The notes under the pieces: generated by a model
The model's database searches: none
What the model was told of the DNA's origin: nothing
What the model saw: only the letters and a program-made list of their open reading frames with translations
In this document: positions 1-9,749 of the stretch, one piece after another
Layout of the letters: each line of letters opens with the position of its first letter
How positions within the stretch are numbered: the stretch's first letter is position 1
Translations under genes and position numbers: made by a program
Origin: Eledone cirrhosa
Taxonomy: Eukaryota > Mollusca > Cephalopoda > Octopoda > Eledonidae
Assembly (NCBI GenBank): GCA_964016885.1
Contig: OZ024743.1
Location: 342,524,281-342,588,280, forward strand
DNA length: 64,000 bases
Direction: 5' to 3'

Positions 1-165
1 CCCGAAACTAATACGAAATAATAATTCAGAATCGCGAAAATGAATACTAATACTATATATAAGAGTACCGCTACGATACATAAATTCTAATACTAACTAC
101 ATAGATGCTCGTACGATATATAAGAAAAATTGAATACGAAAAATTAATTCAGAAACAACCCCCCA
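1..165. repeat. Left arm of inverted repeat flanking a PLE fragment
   Basis: This arm is the reverse complement of 1190-1356 with few differences. Both arms share the motif around ctacgatacataaattc and both end inward in a C or G homopolymer (C-rich at 160-188, G11 at 1190). The left arm runs off the window start, so its true outer end is unknown. Between the arms lies a Penelope GIY-YIG fragment. Penelope elements are often flanked by terminal repeats in direct or inverted orientation, so I read the arms as element termini, but they could also be a DNA-transposon TIR. Confidence 0.75.
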
Positions 166-330
166 CCCCCCACCCCACCCCCCACCCATTGTTATCTTTG
201 AGGCTACCACAACATAATCAACAAAAATACCATCAAACTCTCCTACTGCACCACACCTAACTTTGCACAAAACATCGTCTCCTCTAACAACAAAAAACTC
301 AACCCCTATGGAAGAAATAACCTAAATAGC

Positions 331-807
331 AGTGGAGAGCCGACCAGGAGGTGCAACTGTCCTGATGGATCCATTTGCCCCCTCGACAACAGATGCAGAG
401 AGCGTAATGTGATCTACCAGTGCAACATGAGGACGGACACCTCCAATAAAGCTCATATAGGATTAACCGCTTGACTTCAAGACCCAGCTATACCAACACA
501 GACATACTTTCCGAAACCCGGCCCGGCGTCACGCCACCACACTTTCGGGCCACATCTGGGACCTCAAAGATAACAATATAACCTATGATCTCACTTGGAG
601 CTTACTGTCCAGAGCCAACTCTTACATGGGAGGACGCCGTCCGTGTAATGTATGCTCAGAGGAAACATTACAAATGCTGTTTTCGACGGACCAACTCCTA
701 AACAAGAAAGACGAAATGGTAACTGCATGCAAACACACATTGCGTAGAACTTACCTCGCACTCAAACCCCATAATGACCCGGGACGGGGTAGACAAGGGC
801 TGTAACA
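331..807 (+). pseudogene. Penelope-like element, GIY-YIG endonuclease fragment
   Basis: Translating from 331 gives the cysteine-rich PLE signature RRCNCPDGSICPLDNRC, then NVIYQCN and a YIG-like HIG at the position of the GIY-YIG core. A stop and frameshift occur near 472; the next frame resumes with a DFKT..YQHR.T block. A third segment reads HIWDLKDNNITYDLTWSL, then a C..C pair in RPCNVCSEE, and LLNKKDEMVTACKH. This order is typical of the C-terminal endonuclease of PLEs, which nicks DNA for target-primed reverse transcription. The RT is absent and at least two frame breaks are present, so the copy is dead. A pyrimidine-rich tail follows to about 1185. Confidence 0.85.
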
Positions 808-1189
808 CCCCACTTGCCGACTTTGTAATGGGTAACCCCTGCTTTTAAAGGTAGACGTAAGATTTTCTTATATATTTTTATCGTTTCCTCTATATTTCCT
901 TCTTCCCCCATCCCTTCCTAGTCCTTCCATCCCAGTTCTCCTTCTTTGTCGTCGTCCTTTTCACTTTCTCGCCCACCCCGAGGCAGCCCTTCGGTCTTTT
1001 GTAGCCTCAGTACCCCCACCTCCATCCCCTATTCTATGATAGAATTGGCCGACTCCGCCTTTTATAGCAGATGTGATAGACCCCAGATACTTGCTTTCTT
1101 ATCCGATTGCTGCCCCATTTCCGTGTTTTATAGATTTCTTAGTGGTATCTCTGCTTTAGTTTCTCGTATAACAGTATTTTTTTTTTTTG
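808..1189 (+). other. PLE 3' tail, no independent gene
   Basis: Pyrimidine-rich sequence between the GIY-YIG fragment and the right inverted arm. A 104-codon open frame here has low-complexity composition and runs through the G homopolymer into the terminal repeat, so I do not call it a gene. Similar tails follow other PLE pieces at 1580-1720 and 54418-54520. Confidence 0.5.
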
Positions 1190-1356
1190 GGGGGGGGGGG
1201 GGTTCTGAATTAATTTTTCGTATTAAATTTGTCTTATATATCGTACGAGCATCTATGTAGTTATTATTAGAATTTATGTATCGTAGCGGTACTCTTATAT
1301 ATCGTATTAGTATTCATTTTCGCGATTCTGAATTATTATTTCGTATTAGTTTCGGG
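1190..1356. repeat. Right arm of inverted repeat flanking the PLE fragment
   Basis: Inverted partner of 1-165. Immediately outside it, 1357-1380 repeats part of the arm's outer sequence (ctgaattattatttcgta), as if a short direct duplicate of the terminus were present. Confidence 0.75.
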
Positions 1357-1579
1357 ACTCTGAATTATTATTTCGTAATAGTTTCTTTAGTATTTTGGCC
1401 CCCTACTTGTAGACCTGTCACTGTAAATTAGATTTGGAGGATTACTACTAACTCATAAAATTCTCTCACTACAATCTCGTATTTAGTATTCCGTCCCACC
1501 TATTAAACTTTTCTATAGTTTAGCAGTACCAGTGAGAGACTTGATGATTGTGGTAGGGGAATAGTAACCAGAAATTGTT

Positions 1580-1991
1580 TTTGTTTTTTTTTATATTTTT
1601 AACATTCTTATTATTCTTCTATATATTTACTCCATATTGATTTACTTATTGTTTCGACTTCCTCCCCCTTCCTCTCCCTAGTATACTTCCCCTGACTTCT
1701 TATCCTTAGGATTCTGCTGTAGTTGGCACTATCAACGCACGAGGGGGTTTCCTCCACTCCCTCTTTCTTCTACTGGCAAGTTCAGCTACCCCTTCCTTCC
1801 ACAAAACGCCTGGATAGAATTGTGTGTCTCAACAACAAACTTTTGACCAATCCTTGTGACAATCACTTTTACCATATATGGAATTACCCCCTGAGAAGCT
1901 CGGCTATTCACGTACCAGGATAAAAATTTTCATTTCGTCCAGAATTAGCCGTCGAAACGGCTTGAGCTCAGCCGTCGGGGTCCTACTTGTT

Positions 1992-1998
<7 letters not shown>
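1580..1998 (+). repeat. Dispersed PLE-tail repeat ending in the ccgacggc core
   Basis: This stretch matches 54418-54797 over most of its length: a T/C-rich lead, then a block beginning near ggcaagttcagc, then the GC-rich end gccgtcgaaacggc...gccgtcgg that abuts (TA)n. Short copies of the terminal core occur at 33555-33612, 47973-48137, 54733-54920 and 63945-64000. The core holds a small hairpin (GCCGT/ACGGC with a CGAA loop). It is probably the 3' end of a PLE family. Confidence 0.65.

Positions 1999-2051
<53 letters not shown>
1996..2051. repeat. (TA)n microsatellite
   Basis: Uninterrupted TA run directly abutting the end of the 1580-1998 repeat. Confidence 0.95.
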
Positions 2052-2054
<3 letters not shown>

Positions 2055-2107
2055 CGTTTCTGAATTTGTTTAGCAAGATTCTTTATCTGAAAACGTGTGT
2101 TGAAACC

Positions 2108-2175
2108 GATATTGTTATACTTTGGGAGGGTCATGTTTCTTATTGGCAACATGACCCTCCCAAAGTATAACAATA
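2108..2175. repeat. Palindromic solo copy of a PLE terminal repeat
   Basis: Perfect inverted arms of about 27 bp (attgttatactttgggaggg inward) around a 10-bp centre. The same sequence is the outer end of the inverted repeats flanking the PLE at 52378-54262. This copy therefore looks like two terminal ends joined with the element lost. Confidence 0.8.
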
Positions 2176-2785
2176 TATATATAACTAAACACTCGATGCG
2201 TAGTTTCCAGTCTGTGAAGAGGTGTACAATTAAGCAGAGTGTAATTATAATGATAAAAGGATGATTTGTTTTTCTTCATTACGTTTATTGAGTAGTGTCA
2301 CGCGTTTTGCTATTGATCCGCTCAAGGTTCTATCTGTATCGATCTATCCCGACTCTGGAATCAAAAGCTCGTCGGACCACTGCTGTGCTAATGATAGAAT
2401 GCACCTGTAGGACGTAGAAAGGTCTAGAATGATTCACATTCATTTATGGTAGTCAGTAAACGTTCGTTTTGATTGGTGGTTTGTCTATAAGGAATGTTTT
2501 GGTATGTGTGATAGGTTGGAGGAAGGATCGTAGTGAAGAAGTGGTGTGAGTTACGGGGGTGTGATGTTCTCGATGTTTCATAGACATTGTGGCGTGTATG
2601 TGGTAAGGCGAAGGTGCTGGTGTTGGTGTGGAGGTGGTTATGGGCTATACGTGATGGGAGATGAAAGTGTGCGGTGCTTTACTGGGGGGGGTTCTGTCGG
2701 TTAGAGGTTTGTCGAAGAGAAATAAAATAAAATAAAAATAAAAATGAAGAAAAAGGTAAGGAAAGTAGGTTAACCTTGGTTAGGG
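2176..2785. other. No gene seen; PLE-like debris with a decayed hammerhead half-motif
   Basis: The segment near 2190-2235 resembles 8341-8395. On the minus strand 2310-2297 reads like the 3' half of a hammerhead (AAAA for GAAA, then the CGCGUG block). No protein signal was found. The far end is G-rich and contains A-rich runs. Confidence 0.4.
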
Positions 2786-2846
2786 GTAGGACTTTGGTGT
2801 GAACTATCTATATTCTTAAAAGGATATAGATAGTTCACACCAAAGT
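2786..2846. repeat. Short inverted repeat (hairpin)
   Basis: Arms of about 25 bp (ctttggtgtgaactatctat and its complement) around a short A/T loop. It lies next to (TA)n and to another palindrome at 2985-3095. Confidence 0.85.
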
Positions 2847-2849
2847 GTC

Positions 2850-2905
2850 TGAGTATATATATATATATATATATGTATAAGTAAATATATATATATATAC
2901 ATATG

Positions 2906-2941
<36 letters not shown>

Positions 2942-2975
2942 AGTGTGTGGGTGTGGGTGTGGGTGTGTGTGCACA
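2850..2975. repeat. (TA)n/(GT)n compound microsatellite
   Basis: Alternating TA and GT blocks. Any open frame here is repeat-encoded only. Confidence 0.95.
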
Positions 2976-2976
2976 T

Positions 2977-3095
2977 GTATATCTATATTCAATTCAAACA
3001 ATAACCACAACCCTTAATGCTTTATCGTATAGATATACGATAAAGCATTAAGGGTTGTGGTTATTGTTTGAAATGAATATAGATATACATGCGCA
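2977..3095. repeat. Near-perfect palindrome
   Basis: Arms of roughly 50 bp meet near 3035 at gtatagatatac. The sequence caacccttaatgctttatcg is mirrored almost exactly. Microsatellite lies on both outer sides, so the symmetry extends beyond the arms in a loose way. Confidence 0.9.
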
Positions 3096-3109
3096 CACAT
3101 ACATACACA

Positions 3110-3123
3110 CACATATATATATA

Positions 3124-3190
<67 letters not shown>
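3110..3190. repeat. (TA)n microsatellite
   Basis: TA run of about 75 bp with one TTTA interruption. Confidence 0.95.
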
Positions 3191-3192
<2 letters not shown>

Positions 3193-3249
3193 TAAATCAT
3201 GTCCTTAGAATTATTAGATATAATATATACAATTTCCTCTCCCAATTAG

Positions 3250-3715
3250 CTTAATCAACCATATGAAAAAATAAATTAGACCAGGCTATAAGAATAAAGG
3301 CTCCTATGAAGAAATATTTGATAAATAACCGAATGCAGCCCTTCTTCTTCGCGGTTGACCACAATAGAGTATTTACCCAACATTTCAACAGCATGTAGAA
3401 ACTGACCAAATATATCGTCAACCATACACAATTAGGTATAAATTTAAAGTTAGAAGAAATGTGTACATACCGTAATTATATCCCTACCATGGTTTCGTTC
3501 GTAATTTGAGATATCCTATTAAGGATAAATCTCGAGTATCGAACTCCTAAGGAGACAAACTCAATAGGACAGTTAATTTTCCAAAGCGATCCCGCCAGAA
3601 ATAGATTCAAAAAATGGCTAAGAATCGTGACGTGGCAGTGGTCAAGTTAGAAAGAATGTGATTAGTTGCTTACGGCGAGTAGGCTGGTTGCTAGAAAGCG
3701 CATCCCAATATATAT
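3250..3715. other. AT-rich spacer, nothing recognised
   Basis: No open frame of note, no repeat shared with the rest of the window that I could see. Confidence 0.5.
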
Positions 3716-3724
3716 ATATATACA

Positions 3725-5315
3725 TATGAGAGACGTAAAATAAGAAAATTATAAATTTAACTTACTTACTAAAATATCACTTCCAACTAATAAGTTTCTG
3801 GAATGGAATAAATATATTTTCCGAAGAAAACACAGAGAATCATTCCGTCGTCAGGGAAGACTATTCTCATCTAAGTATCCAGGCAAAGCGTCGACTCTGG
3901 AAACTTATTAAAAAATAATTCAGTGGATAGAAAATAGCAAAGCGTGGACTGAATTTCTAGCCATTGAGAAAATCACTGCCTCTGCGTCGGTGGCAAATTC
4001 AAAAAGAAACAATCACGTGACATCGAGGGCAATCAGTTGAAAGTGGTTTGCTAATAAGACAGCGGCCTGCCTGCTACCATAGCAGCAGTCATGGCCAATA
4101 TTGCTCGACAAATAATTTGGAGATAATTATAAAGAATTAATATCTAGTAACATATATATACATACAGATGCATATCAATGCTAGCAAATATATAGGTTTT
4201 GTCTTAGTAACGTTGTGGTTCAATGCATGGGGTTGCAGAACAATAATATGAGAGACGTAAAATAAGAAAATTATAAAATTAACTTACTTACTAAAATATC
4301 ACTTCCAACTAATTAGTTTCTGGAATGGAATAAATATATTTTCCGAAGAAGACACAGAGAATTATTCCGTCGTCAGGGAAGACTATTCTCATCTAAGTAT
4401 CCAGGCAAAGCGTGGACTCTGGAAACTTATTAAAAAATAATTCAATGGATAGAAAATAGCAAAGCGTGGACTGAATTCCTAGCCATTGAGAAAATCACTG
4501 CCTCTGCGTCGGTGGCAAATTCAAAACGAATAGTCTTCCCTGACGACGGAATGATTCTCTATGTTTTCTTCGGAAAATATATTTATTCCATTCCAGAAAC
4601 TAATTAGTTGGAAGTGATATTTTAGTAAGTAAGTTAATTTTATAATTTTCTTATTTTACGTCTCTCATATTATTGTTCTGCAACCCCATGCATTGAACCA
4701 CAAAGTTACTAAGACAAAACCTATATATTTGCTAGCATTGATATGCATCTGTATGTATATATATGTTACTAGATATTAATTCTTTATAATTATCTCCAAA
4801 TTATTTGTCGAGCAATATCGGCCATGACTGCTGCTATGGTAGCAGGCAGGCCGCTGTCTTATTAGCAAACCACTTTCCACTGATTGACCTCGATGTCACG
4901 TGATTGATTCTTTTTGAATTTGCCACCGACGCAGAGGCAGTGATTTTCTCAATGGCTAGGAATTCAGTCCACGCTTTGCTATTTTCTATCCACTGAATTA
5001 TTTTTTAATAAGTTTCCAGAGTCCACGCTTTGCCTGGATACTTAGATGAGAATAGTCTTCCCTGACGACGGAATGATTCTCTGTGTTTTCTTCGGAAAAT
5101 ATATTTATTCCATTCCAGAAACTAATTAGTTGGAAGTGATATTTTAGTAAGTAAGTTAATTTTATAATTTTCTTAATTTACGTCTCTCATATTATTGTTC
5201 TGCAACCCCATGCATTGAACCACAACGTTACTAAGACAAAACCTATATATTTGCTAGCATTGATATGCATCTGTATGTATATATATGTTACTAGATATTA
5301 ATTCTTTATATATAC
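3725..5315. repeat. Large fold-back built from about 520-bp units
   Basis: Two direct copies of a unit starting atgagagacgtaaaataaga lie at 3727-4247 and 4248-4528 (second one partial). They are followed by the same unit in reverse: part at 4529-4680, full at 4681-5180, part at 5181-5315. The array thus reads forward, forward, reverse, reverse, reverse, with an asymmetric centre near 4528. On the reverse strand each unit holds CUGACGA followed by GAAA, recalling a hammerhead, but stem I does not pair. No coding signal. Probably inverted terminal repeats of a PLE or similar element. Confidence 0.85.
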
Positions 5316-5317
5316 AT

Positions 5318-5348
5318 ATGTATATATACATTTACATATACATATATA

Positions 5349-5402
<54 letters not shown>

Positions 5403-5405
5403 TCA
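5318..5405. repeat. (TA)n microsatellite
   Basis: TA run joined directly to the end of the fold-back array. Confidence 0.9.
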
Positions 5406-5990
5406 GACACACATACATACACCCACATATACATATATATATGTGTGTGAATGGCTACATGAAACAGTTGCTACAGTAGCTATATGGGTTAGCTTATACA
5501 CCAGTAGACGCACACACACTCACATATAATATACGTAGCTACATACACCCACGTGTATATACATGCAGATGTCTGTATCTCTGCATATACACACACCCTC
5601 AGATATATGCCTGCTCATAGGCCCGCACATTCATACAACTATATCAGTCTGTAGGCGTGTACTCATGCATACACCCAAACTCAGGTATATGTGTATGTAC
5701 TAGCAGTGCGTCTAGATAAATATCATATAGGAATATATGGTGGTAAAATTTGTTTTAGGATATGAGAAGGGTGAGAATGTGATAGTAATGGGAAATAAAT
5801 GTAATGGTAGTAATAATGGTGATGAAATTGGTGATACAAATGGAAGTGATGAAACCAATAGACTAATACTAATAATGCTATTGGTAGTGTTATATGCAAT
5901 GTTATGAAAAACTAATACATGTATTACTCACCATGTTTAATAACATCTGACTGATCAAATGACAAGTCAGGCAATCATATTGGTGGCGTC
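5406..5990. other. Simple CA/TA-rich sequence, no gene
   Basis: Degenerate CA/TA repeats to about 5720, then ATG/GTA-rich sequence. No supported gene. Confidence 0.5.
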
Positions 5991-6535
5991 CCCACAGCCC
6001 CGGCGGACAGAATAGAGAAGGCGTTTTCCCGGAGGACGGCAAGGGAGACGCGTTGGAACAGCCATTCCAACTGGCGGAGCTCACACCTGCAGCTGGCCTG
6101 CTCAGCGCCTATGGTGGTGATTAGCGAGGTAGCCCTAGGGCCCTGGACACCAGACGTCTCCACTGCCAAGGGTACAACCGCAAACCTGTCGGAGAGCGAC
6201 CGGTATTTGAGGAGTTTGGCCTCTTCAGCCCGACATGCAGCAGAACCTGGGTTAGTCGCAGACTGCACCAGGTTGCGGCTGCAGAAAGTGTCGGTGCAAG
6301 TGGCATCCCAGACGAATGGTTTGCCAGGCGGAACGGGAAGATGGTCATGCCATCTGGTCTTTTGCCAGCCCCTTGGTCCTGCCCTACCGGCTCGGGCTGG
6401 GAAGGGAAGCCTGAGCGTCCAAGCCATGCTTTATGACCTCGTTGAGGGCAGCCTGGGGCGTGGAAGGCAGCCGGCACTGTGGTGACAGGAAAGCGGGTGG
6501 AAGCCGAAAGAGTCGACGGTGGATCCACAGGTAAT
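5985..6535 (-). pseudogene. LINE C-terminal endonuclease-like fragment
   Basis: Minus-strand reading gives KRPDGMTIFPF, then after a frame break GKPFVWDATCTDTF, then EEAKLLKYRSLSDRF, PLAVETSGVQGP and WLFQRVSLAVLRENA. This PD..(x)..WDxTxxD pattern is seen near the C-terminus of LINE-type ORFs in invertebrates and resembles a PD-(D/E)XK nuclease fold; the exact LINE clade is not certain. The same domain recurs at 29590-30050 and 37960-38100. GC content is higher than in the flanks, consistent with old coding sequence. At least one frameshift, so inactive. Confidence 0.6.
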
Positions 6536-6736
6536 TTATAGGATGCTGGTGGTTTGTGTTTGTTTCTTGTGTTTGCGATGAATGTTCATGTGGGTGAGAG
6601 TGGTGAATACATAGTGATATGTTTAATAATGAGGGACATGATGAAGAATATAATATTAACAAGAATAACAATGGTAATGAATATAACAGTAGTAATGAGG
6701 ACGATGATAAAGTTGATGAGATATGATAATAATTGT

Positions 6737-6913
6737 TTATACTTTAGGCACAAGGCCAGCAATTACCCAGTGCATTACTGGTACTTTATTTTATCGACTC
6801 CGTAAGAATGAAAGGCAAAGTTAACCTCGGCAGGATTTGAACTCAGATCGTAAAGGGACGTAACTATGCTGGAAAGCTAGGCGTTCGACCCTCTACTGAT
6901 AATGCCAATCCAC
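6737..6913 (-). mobile_element. tRNA-related SINE, short subfamily
   Basis: Full SINE body in reverse orientation with the box-B-like gagttcaaatcc complement. It is flanked by perfect 14-bp target duplications atgataataattgt at 6723-6736 and 6914-6927. Confidence 0.92.
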
Positions 6914-6989
6914 ATGATAATAATTGTGGTAGTTAATAGGATGTTGTGTCTTTCGTTGTCTGAGTTCAGGTGGTTATGTTTGGGTTTGT

Positions 6990-8270
6990 CCGTGGCTACT
7001 GCCCGAATACTATGGCGGAGATTGTATGCTTTTTCGTTTGTCTGCAGTTTATGAGGATTTCCGATCTCAAATTATTAGCCGATTTTAATTTAAGGATCTC
7101 TGCCGATTCTGCCAGACACAACTTGCACAGGCTTCCTCCTCTGGAATGTTGGGCCACGCGTCTCCTTAAGGGCCAGTTGATCTGGTATTTCAGGTTCCTA
7201 TCCTTGAGGTCCCAGATCAAATCAGCCAGTCTGGTTTGGGAACGCTTAGTTCTGTGGTTGAAAAACAGCTTCTGTGGTTATACAGTCGCTCCTTAAAGGT
7301 TGTTGAGGTTGTGCTTATATAGGTGTATTCCTTGTGCCCAGCAATGACATCGCAATGGTGTACAATGTTCATGATGAGACACTCTCTGCCCAGTGGGCAT
7401 TCCTCTGGCTTTTTGCAATTGCACCTAAGGGCTATTGCATTATTGGTATGTTGCTGGCTGGTCTCATTTTGGTTGGAGTTGGCTTGTTGTTGAGCATTGT
7501 TGTGTATTATCTGTGTAGTGTTATTTTGTGTTGTGTTAGTGATTGCTTGGGGTGCTTGTTTATGTTTGCGTATTTTGATCCTATTAGTGTATGTTATACT
7601 GTCGGCTAGATTGGGTGTTATGGAGAAGGAGAATTTTACTGTGTGTCTGTTAAAGAGCTTGTAGTATTTGTGTGTCGGTGGAAAGGATTAGTCGAGGGCC
7701 CTGGAGAATGTTCCTGGGATATTGATAGCAATGTACATCGTTGTACCATGTTGTACCATGGTTCTGCTCCGGCTCCTACGATGTTTAGTGCGGTTGTTGT
7801 GGCTTGGTGTGTTTGTGGGTGTGTTGTGGTCTGGCGATACTGTCTTGCGTGATCTGGTGTGGTTTGTATTGTTTAATCTTCGGTCCCTATTAATACGTAT
7901 TTGTGTGCTAGGCGTCCTGTCCTTAGAGTGGTAGCAGTGTATGGCTTTACCTCCTTGGCAGTGGTATGTGTCACTGCCTGGCCTGTCGGCTAGTGGTGAT
8001 CCTTGCGTGGTAGTTACTCTAGGAGGGGGGGGGGGGGGGGCGTTCTTATCAATACGTGTTGCTAAAGGCCTGTGTTGATTGTGTATGGTTGTGATGTTAG
8101 TCTGGTCGTTGTATTTGATGTTATCTTTGTATCCAGCCGTTTTTAGTGTGGAGTTGTATTATCCTGCCGGCAGGGTGGACACTCTGTTAGATACGCTCTT
8201 AATTAACTATAGAGTTAATGATGTTCTTATGGTGGTTGGAGCGTCTATTAACATACTTCAAGTTTTGATT

Positions 8271-8275
<5 letters not shown>
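6990..8275 (-). pseudogene. Penelope-like element remnant (RT connector to GIY-YIG)
   Basis: Reading the minus strand from 8275: a degenerate KYVNRRSNHHKNII..RIS block followed by LKTAGYKDN matches the conserved PLE segment just after the RT palm. A Q/N-rich spacer follows near 7500. Then comes ALRCNCKKPEECPLGREC and an NIVHHCDV/YTYI block of the GIY-YIG domain near 7330-7470, and LIWDLKDRNLKYQINW with LCKLCLAESAEIL near 7040-7220. Several stops and frameshifts separate the blocks, so this is an old copy. Its 5' side abuts (TA)n at 8277. The long plus-strand open frames here are antisense shadows. Confidence 0.8.

Positions 8276-8306
<31 letters not shown>
8276..8306. repeat. (TA)n microsatellite
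   Basis: Short TA run next to the PLE remnant. A G homopolymer of about 17 bp lies nearby at 8024-8040. Confidence 0.9.
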
Positions 8307-8308
<2 letters not shown>

Positions 8309-8435
8309 AAAGAGTTAACATGAAGTTACTGTAGGTTCACCCAGATGAGCACTCGATGTTTAGATTCACGCCTGTAGCGAGGTGTAGAGCTAAACAACTA
8401 TATACGGTAGAACTATATATATCTATAAATGTAAG

Positions 8436-8580
<145 letters not shown>

Positions 8581-8585
8581 GTACA

Positions 8586-9225
8586 ATGATATTAAATAAA
8601 TGGAAACTATATTTATAAAACCATATTTATGCTATTACGGGTACCAACATTTTGGTACGCTATCATCAGATAAAATACAAAATGTTTTATAAATATTTGA
8701 CATAACCTTATAATATACCTTAACGGTTCAAGTTATCCCTGGAAAGTGAAGGGAAGAGAAAAAAGTCAGATATTTCAAATTATTAAGGTGAGTATGCAAA
8801 TAAGGTATATGTAAAGGGGCTGAAAAAAACGTTATTTTAGACGCTATGGAAAGAAGAGAAAGGAAGAAGGGCTAGGATTTACGTTAATTTGGGGGAAAAT
8901 CTTCTTTCCTACGCATACAATAACTTATCATAATTATTTAAATTTTCCATAGCGTCTAAAATAACGTTTTTTTCAGCCCTTTTACATAAACCTCATTTGC
9001 ATACTCATCTTAATAATTTGAAATATCTAACTTTTTTCTCCTCCCTTCACTTTCCAGGGATAACTTGAACCGTTAAGGTATATAATCCTTGGTTATGTCA
9101 AATATTTATAAAACATTTTGTATTTTATCTGAAGATAGCGTACCAAAATGTTGGTACCCTTGAAATATATATAATAGAATAAATATGGTTTTATAAATAT
9201 AGTTTCTATTTATTTAATATCATCG
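8586..9225. repeat. Fold-back element with ribozyme-bearing arms
   Basis: The arm 8586-8862 is the reverse complement of 8945-9225, with an 80-bp centre rich in gaaagaag. Outer ends are tgatattaaataaatgg. The right arm carries a complete hammerhead motif (9121-9181). The left arm has the CUGAUGA core but lost the GAAA and stem III through a short deletion near 8630-8645. No protein-coding signal. Confidence 0.88.
9121..9181 (+). ncRNA. Hammerhead ribozyme motif
   Basis: Stem I is UAUUUUAU (9121-9128) paired with AUAGAAUA (9174-9181), eight pairs with one G-U. The core CUGAAGA is at 9129-9135. Stem II includes GUACCA/UGGUAC. GAAA is at 9162-9165, followed by the short palindromic stem III UAUAUA and UA as the UH of the cleavage site. 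Hammerheads with very short stem III are known from Penelope-like elements. Position 7 is A in place of the common U, which the consensus tolerates. Activity is not shown. Confidence 0.7.
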
Positions 9226-9510
9226 TATATTATACTCCAGAAAAACTATTGAGTGCTCTGAATCAGTTATAAACATTTATATTTGTTGAATTACCAACAA
9301 ATTGAATATCCCTTCTGCTTATATATATATAATGTTAGATTCGTTTGTAAACAAATGGCCCGATTTAAAGCTGTGCAGTGTGCATCCTTACATTTATGTA
9401 CTAGCTGTGCTAGAGCGAAAAATAAAATTCTAATTTTATTTATATTTATATATATATTATATTTATATATATATTATATTTATATATATATACACACATA
9501 TAGATAGATA
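9226..9510. other. AT-rich spacer and TA-rich run before LINE copy 1
   Basis: The 9330-9420 part resembles 58975-59050 (tttgtaaacaaa, then a block ending ctgtgcagtgt). It ends in a short TAGATAGATA that adjoins the 3' end of LINE copy 1. Confidence 0.5.
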
Positions 9511-9749
9511 TGTTTCTTTATTAGCCACAGGGGCACAAAAGAAGGGGACAAATACAAAGGGGGAAGTTTACATACAATAAAAACGTGTAAAATGTTATCA
9601 CAAATGCAATTTAAAAAATTGGTCGATTTTCTCCAATAGGGGGAGACAGTTTATATGGGTAACACATACCCTCGAAAAAATGTGAAACCCTCATCTCCAG
9701 GAGTACGAAGAGTTTGTACTCCTTTCCTCTCCTCCTCCTTTTCCTCAAC
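9511..9749 (-). promoter_or_regulatory. 3' UTR of LINE copy 1 with two hairpins
   Basis: On the plus strand, the arms AGGAGTAC (9699-9706) and GTACTCCT (9716-9723) form a hairpin; a weaker stem involves GGGT...ACCC with CACA/TGTG at about 9657-9690. Both match hairpins in the same place in copies 2 and 3, with base-pair-preserving changes in the first. Such 3' structures are where LINE reverse transcriptases usually recognise their RNA. Confidence 0.65.

Noticed and set aside
3850..3885. CUGACGA...GAAA in the fold-back units as another hammerhead
   Set aside because: Stem I halves do not pair and stem II is weak, so only recorded as a resemblance.
7334..8318. Plus-strand membrane-like open frames
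   Set aside because: The minus strand here reads as a Penelope remnant; plus frames are shadows.
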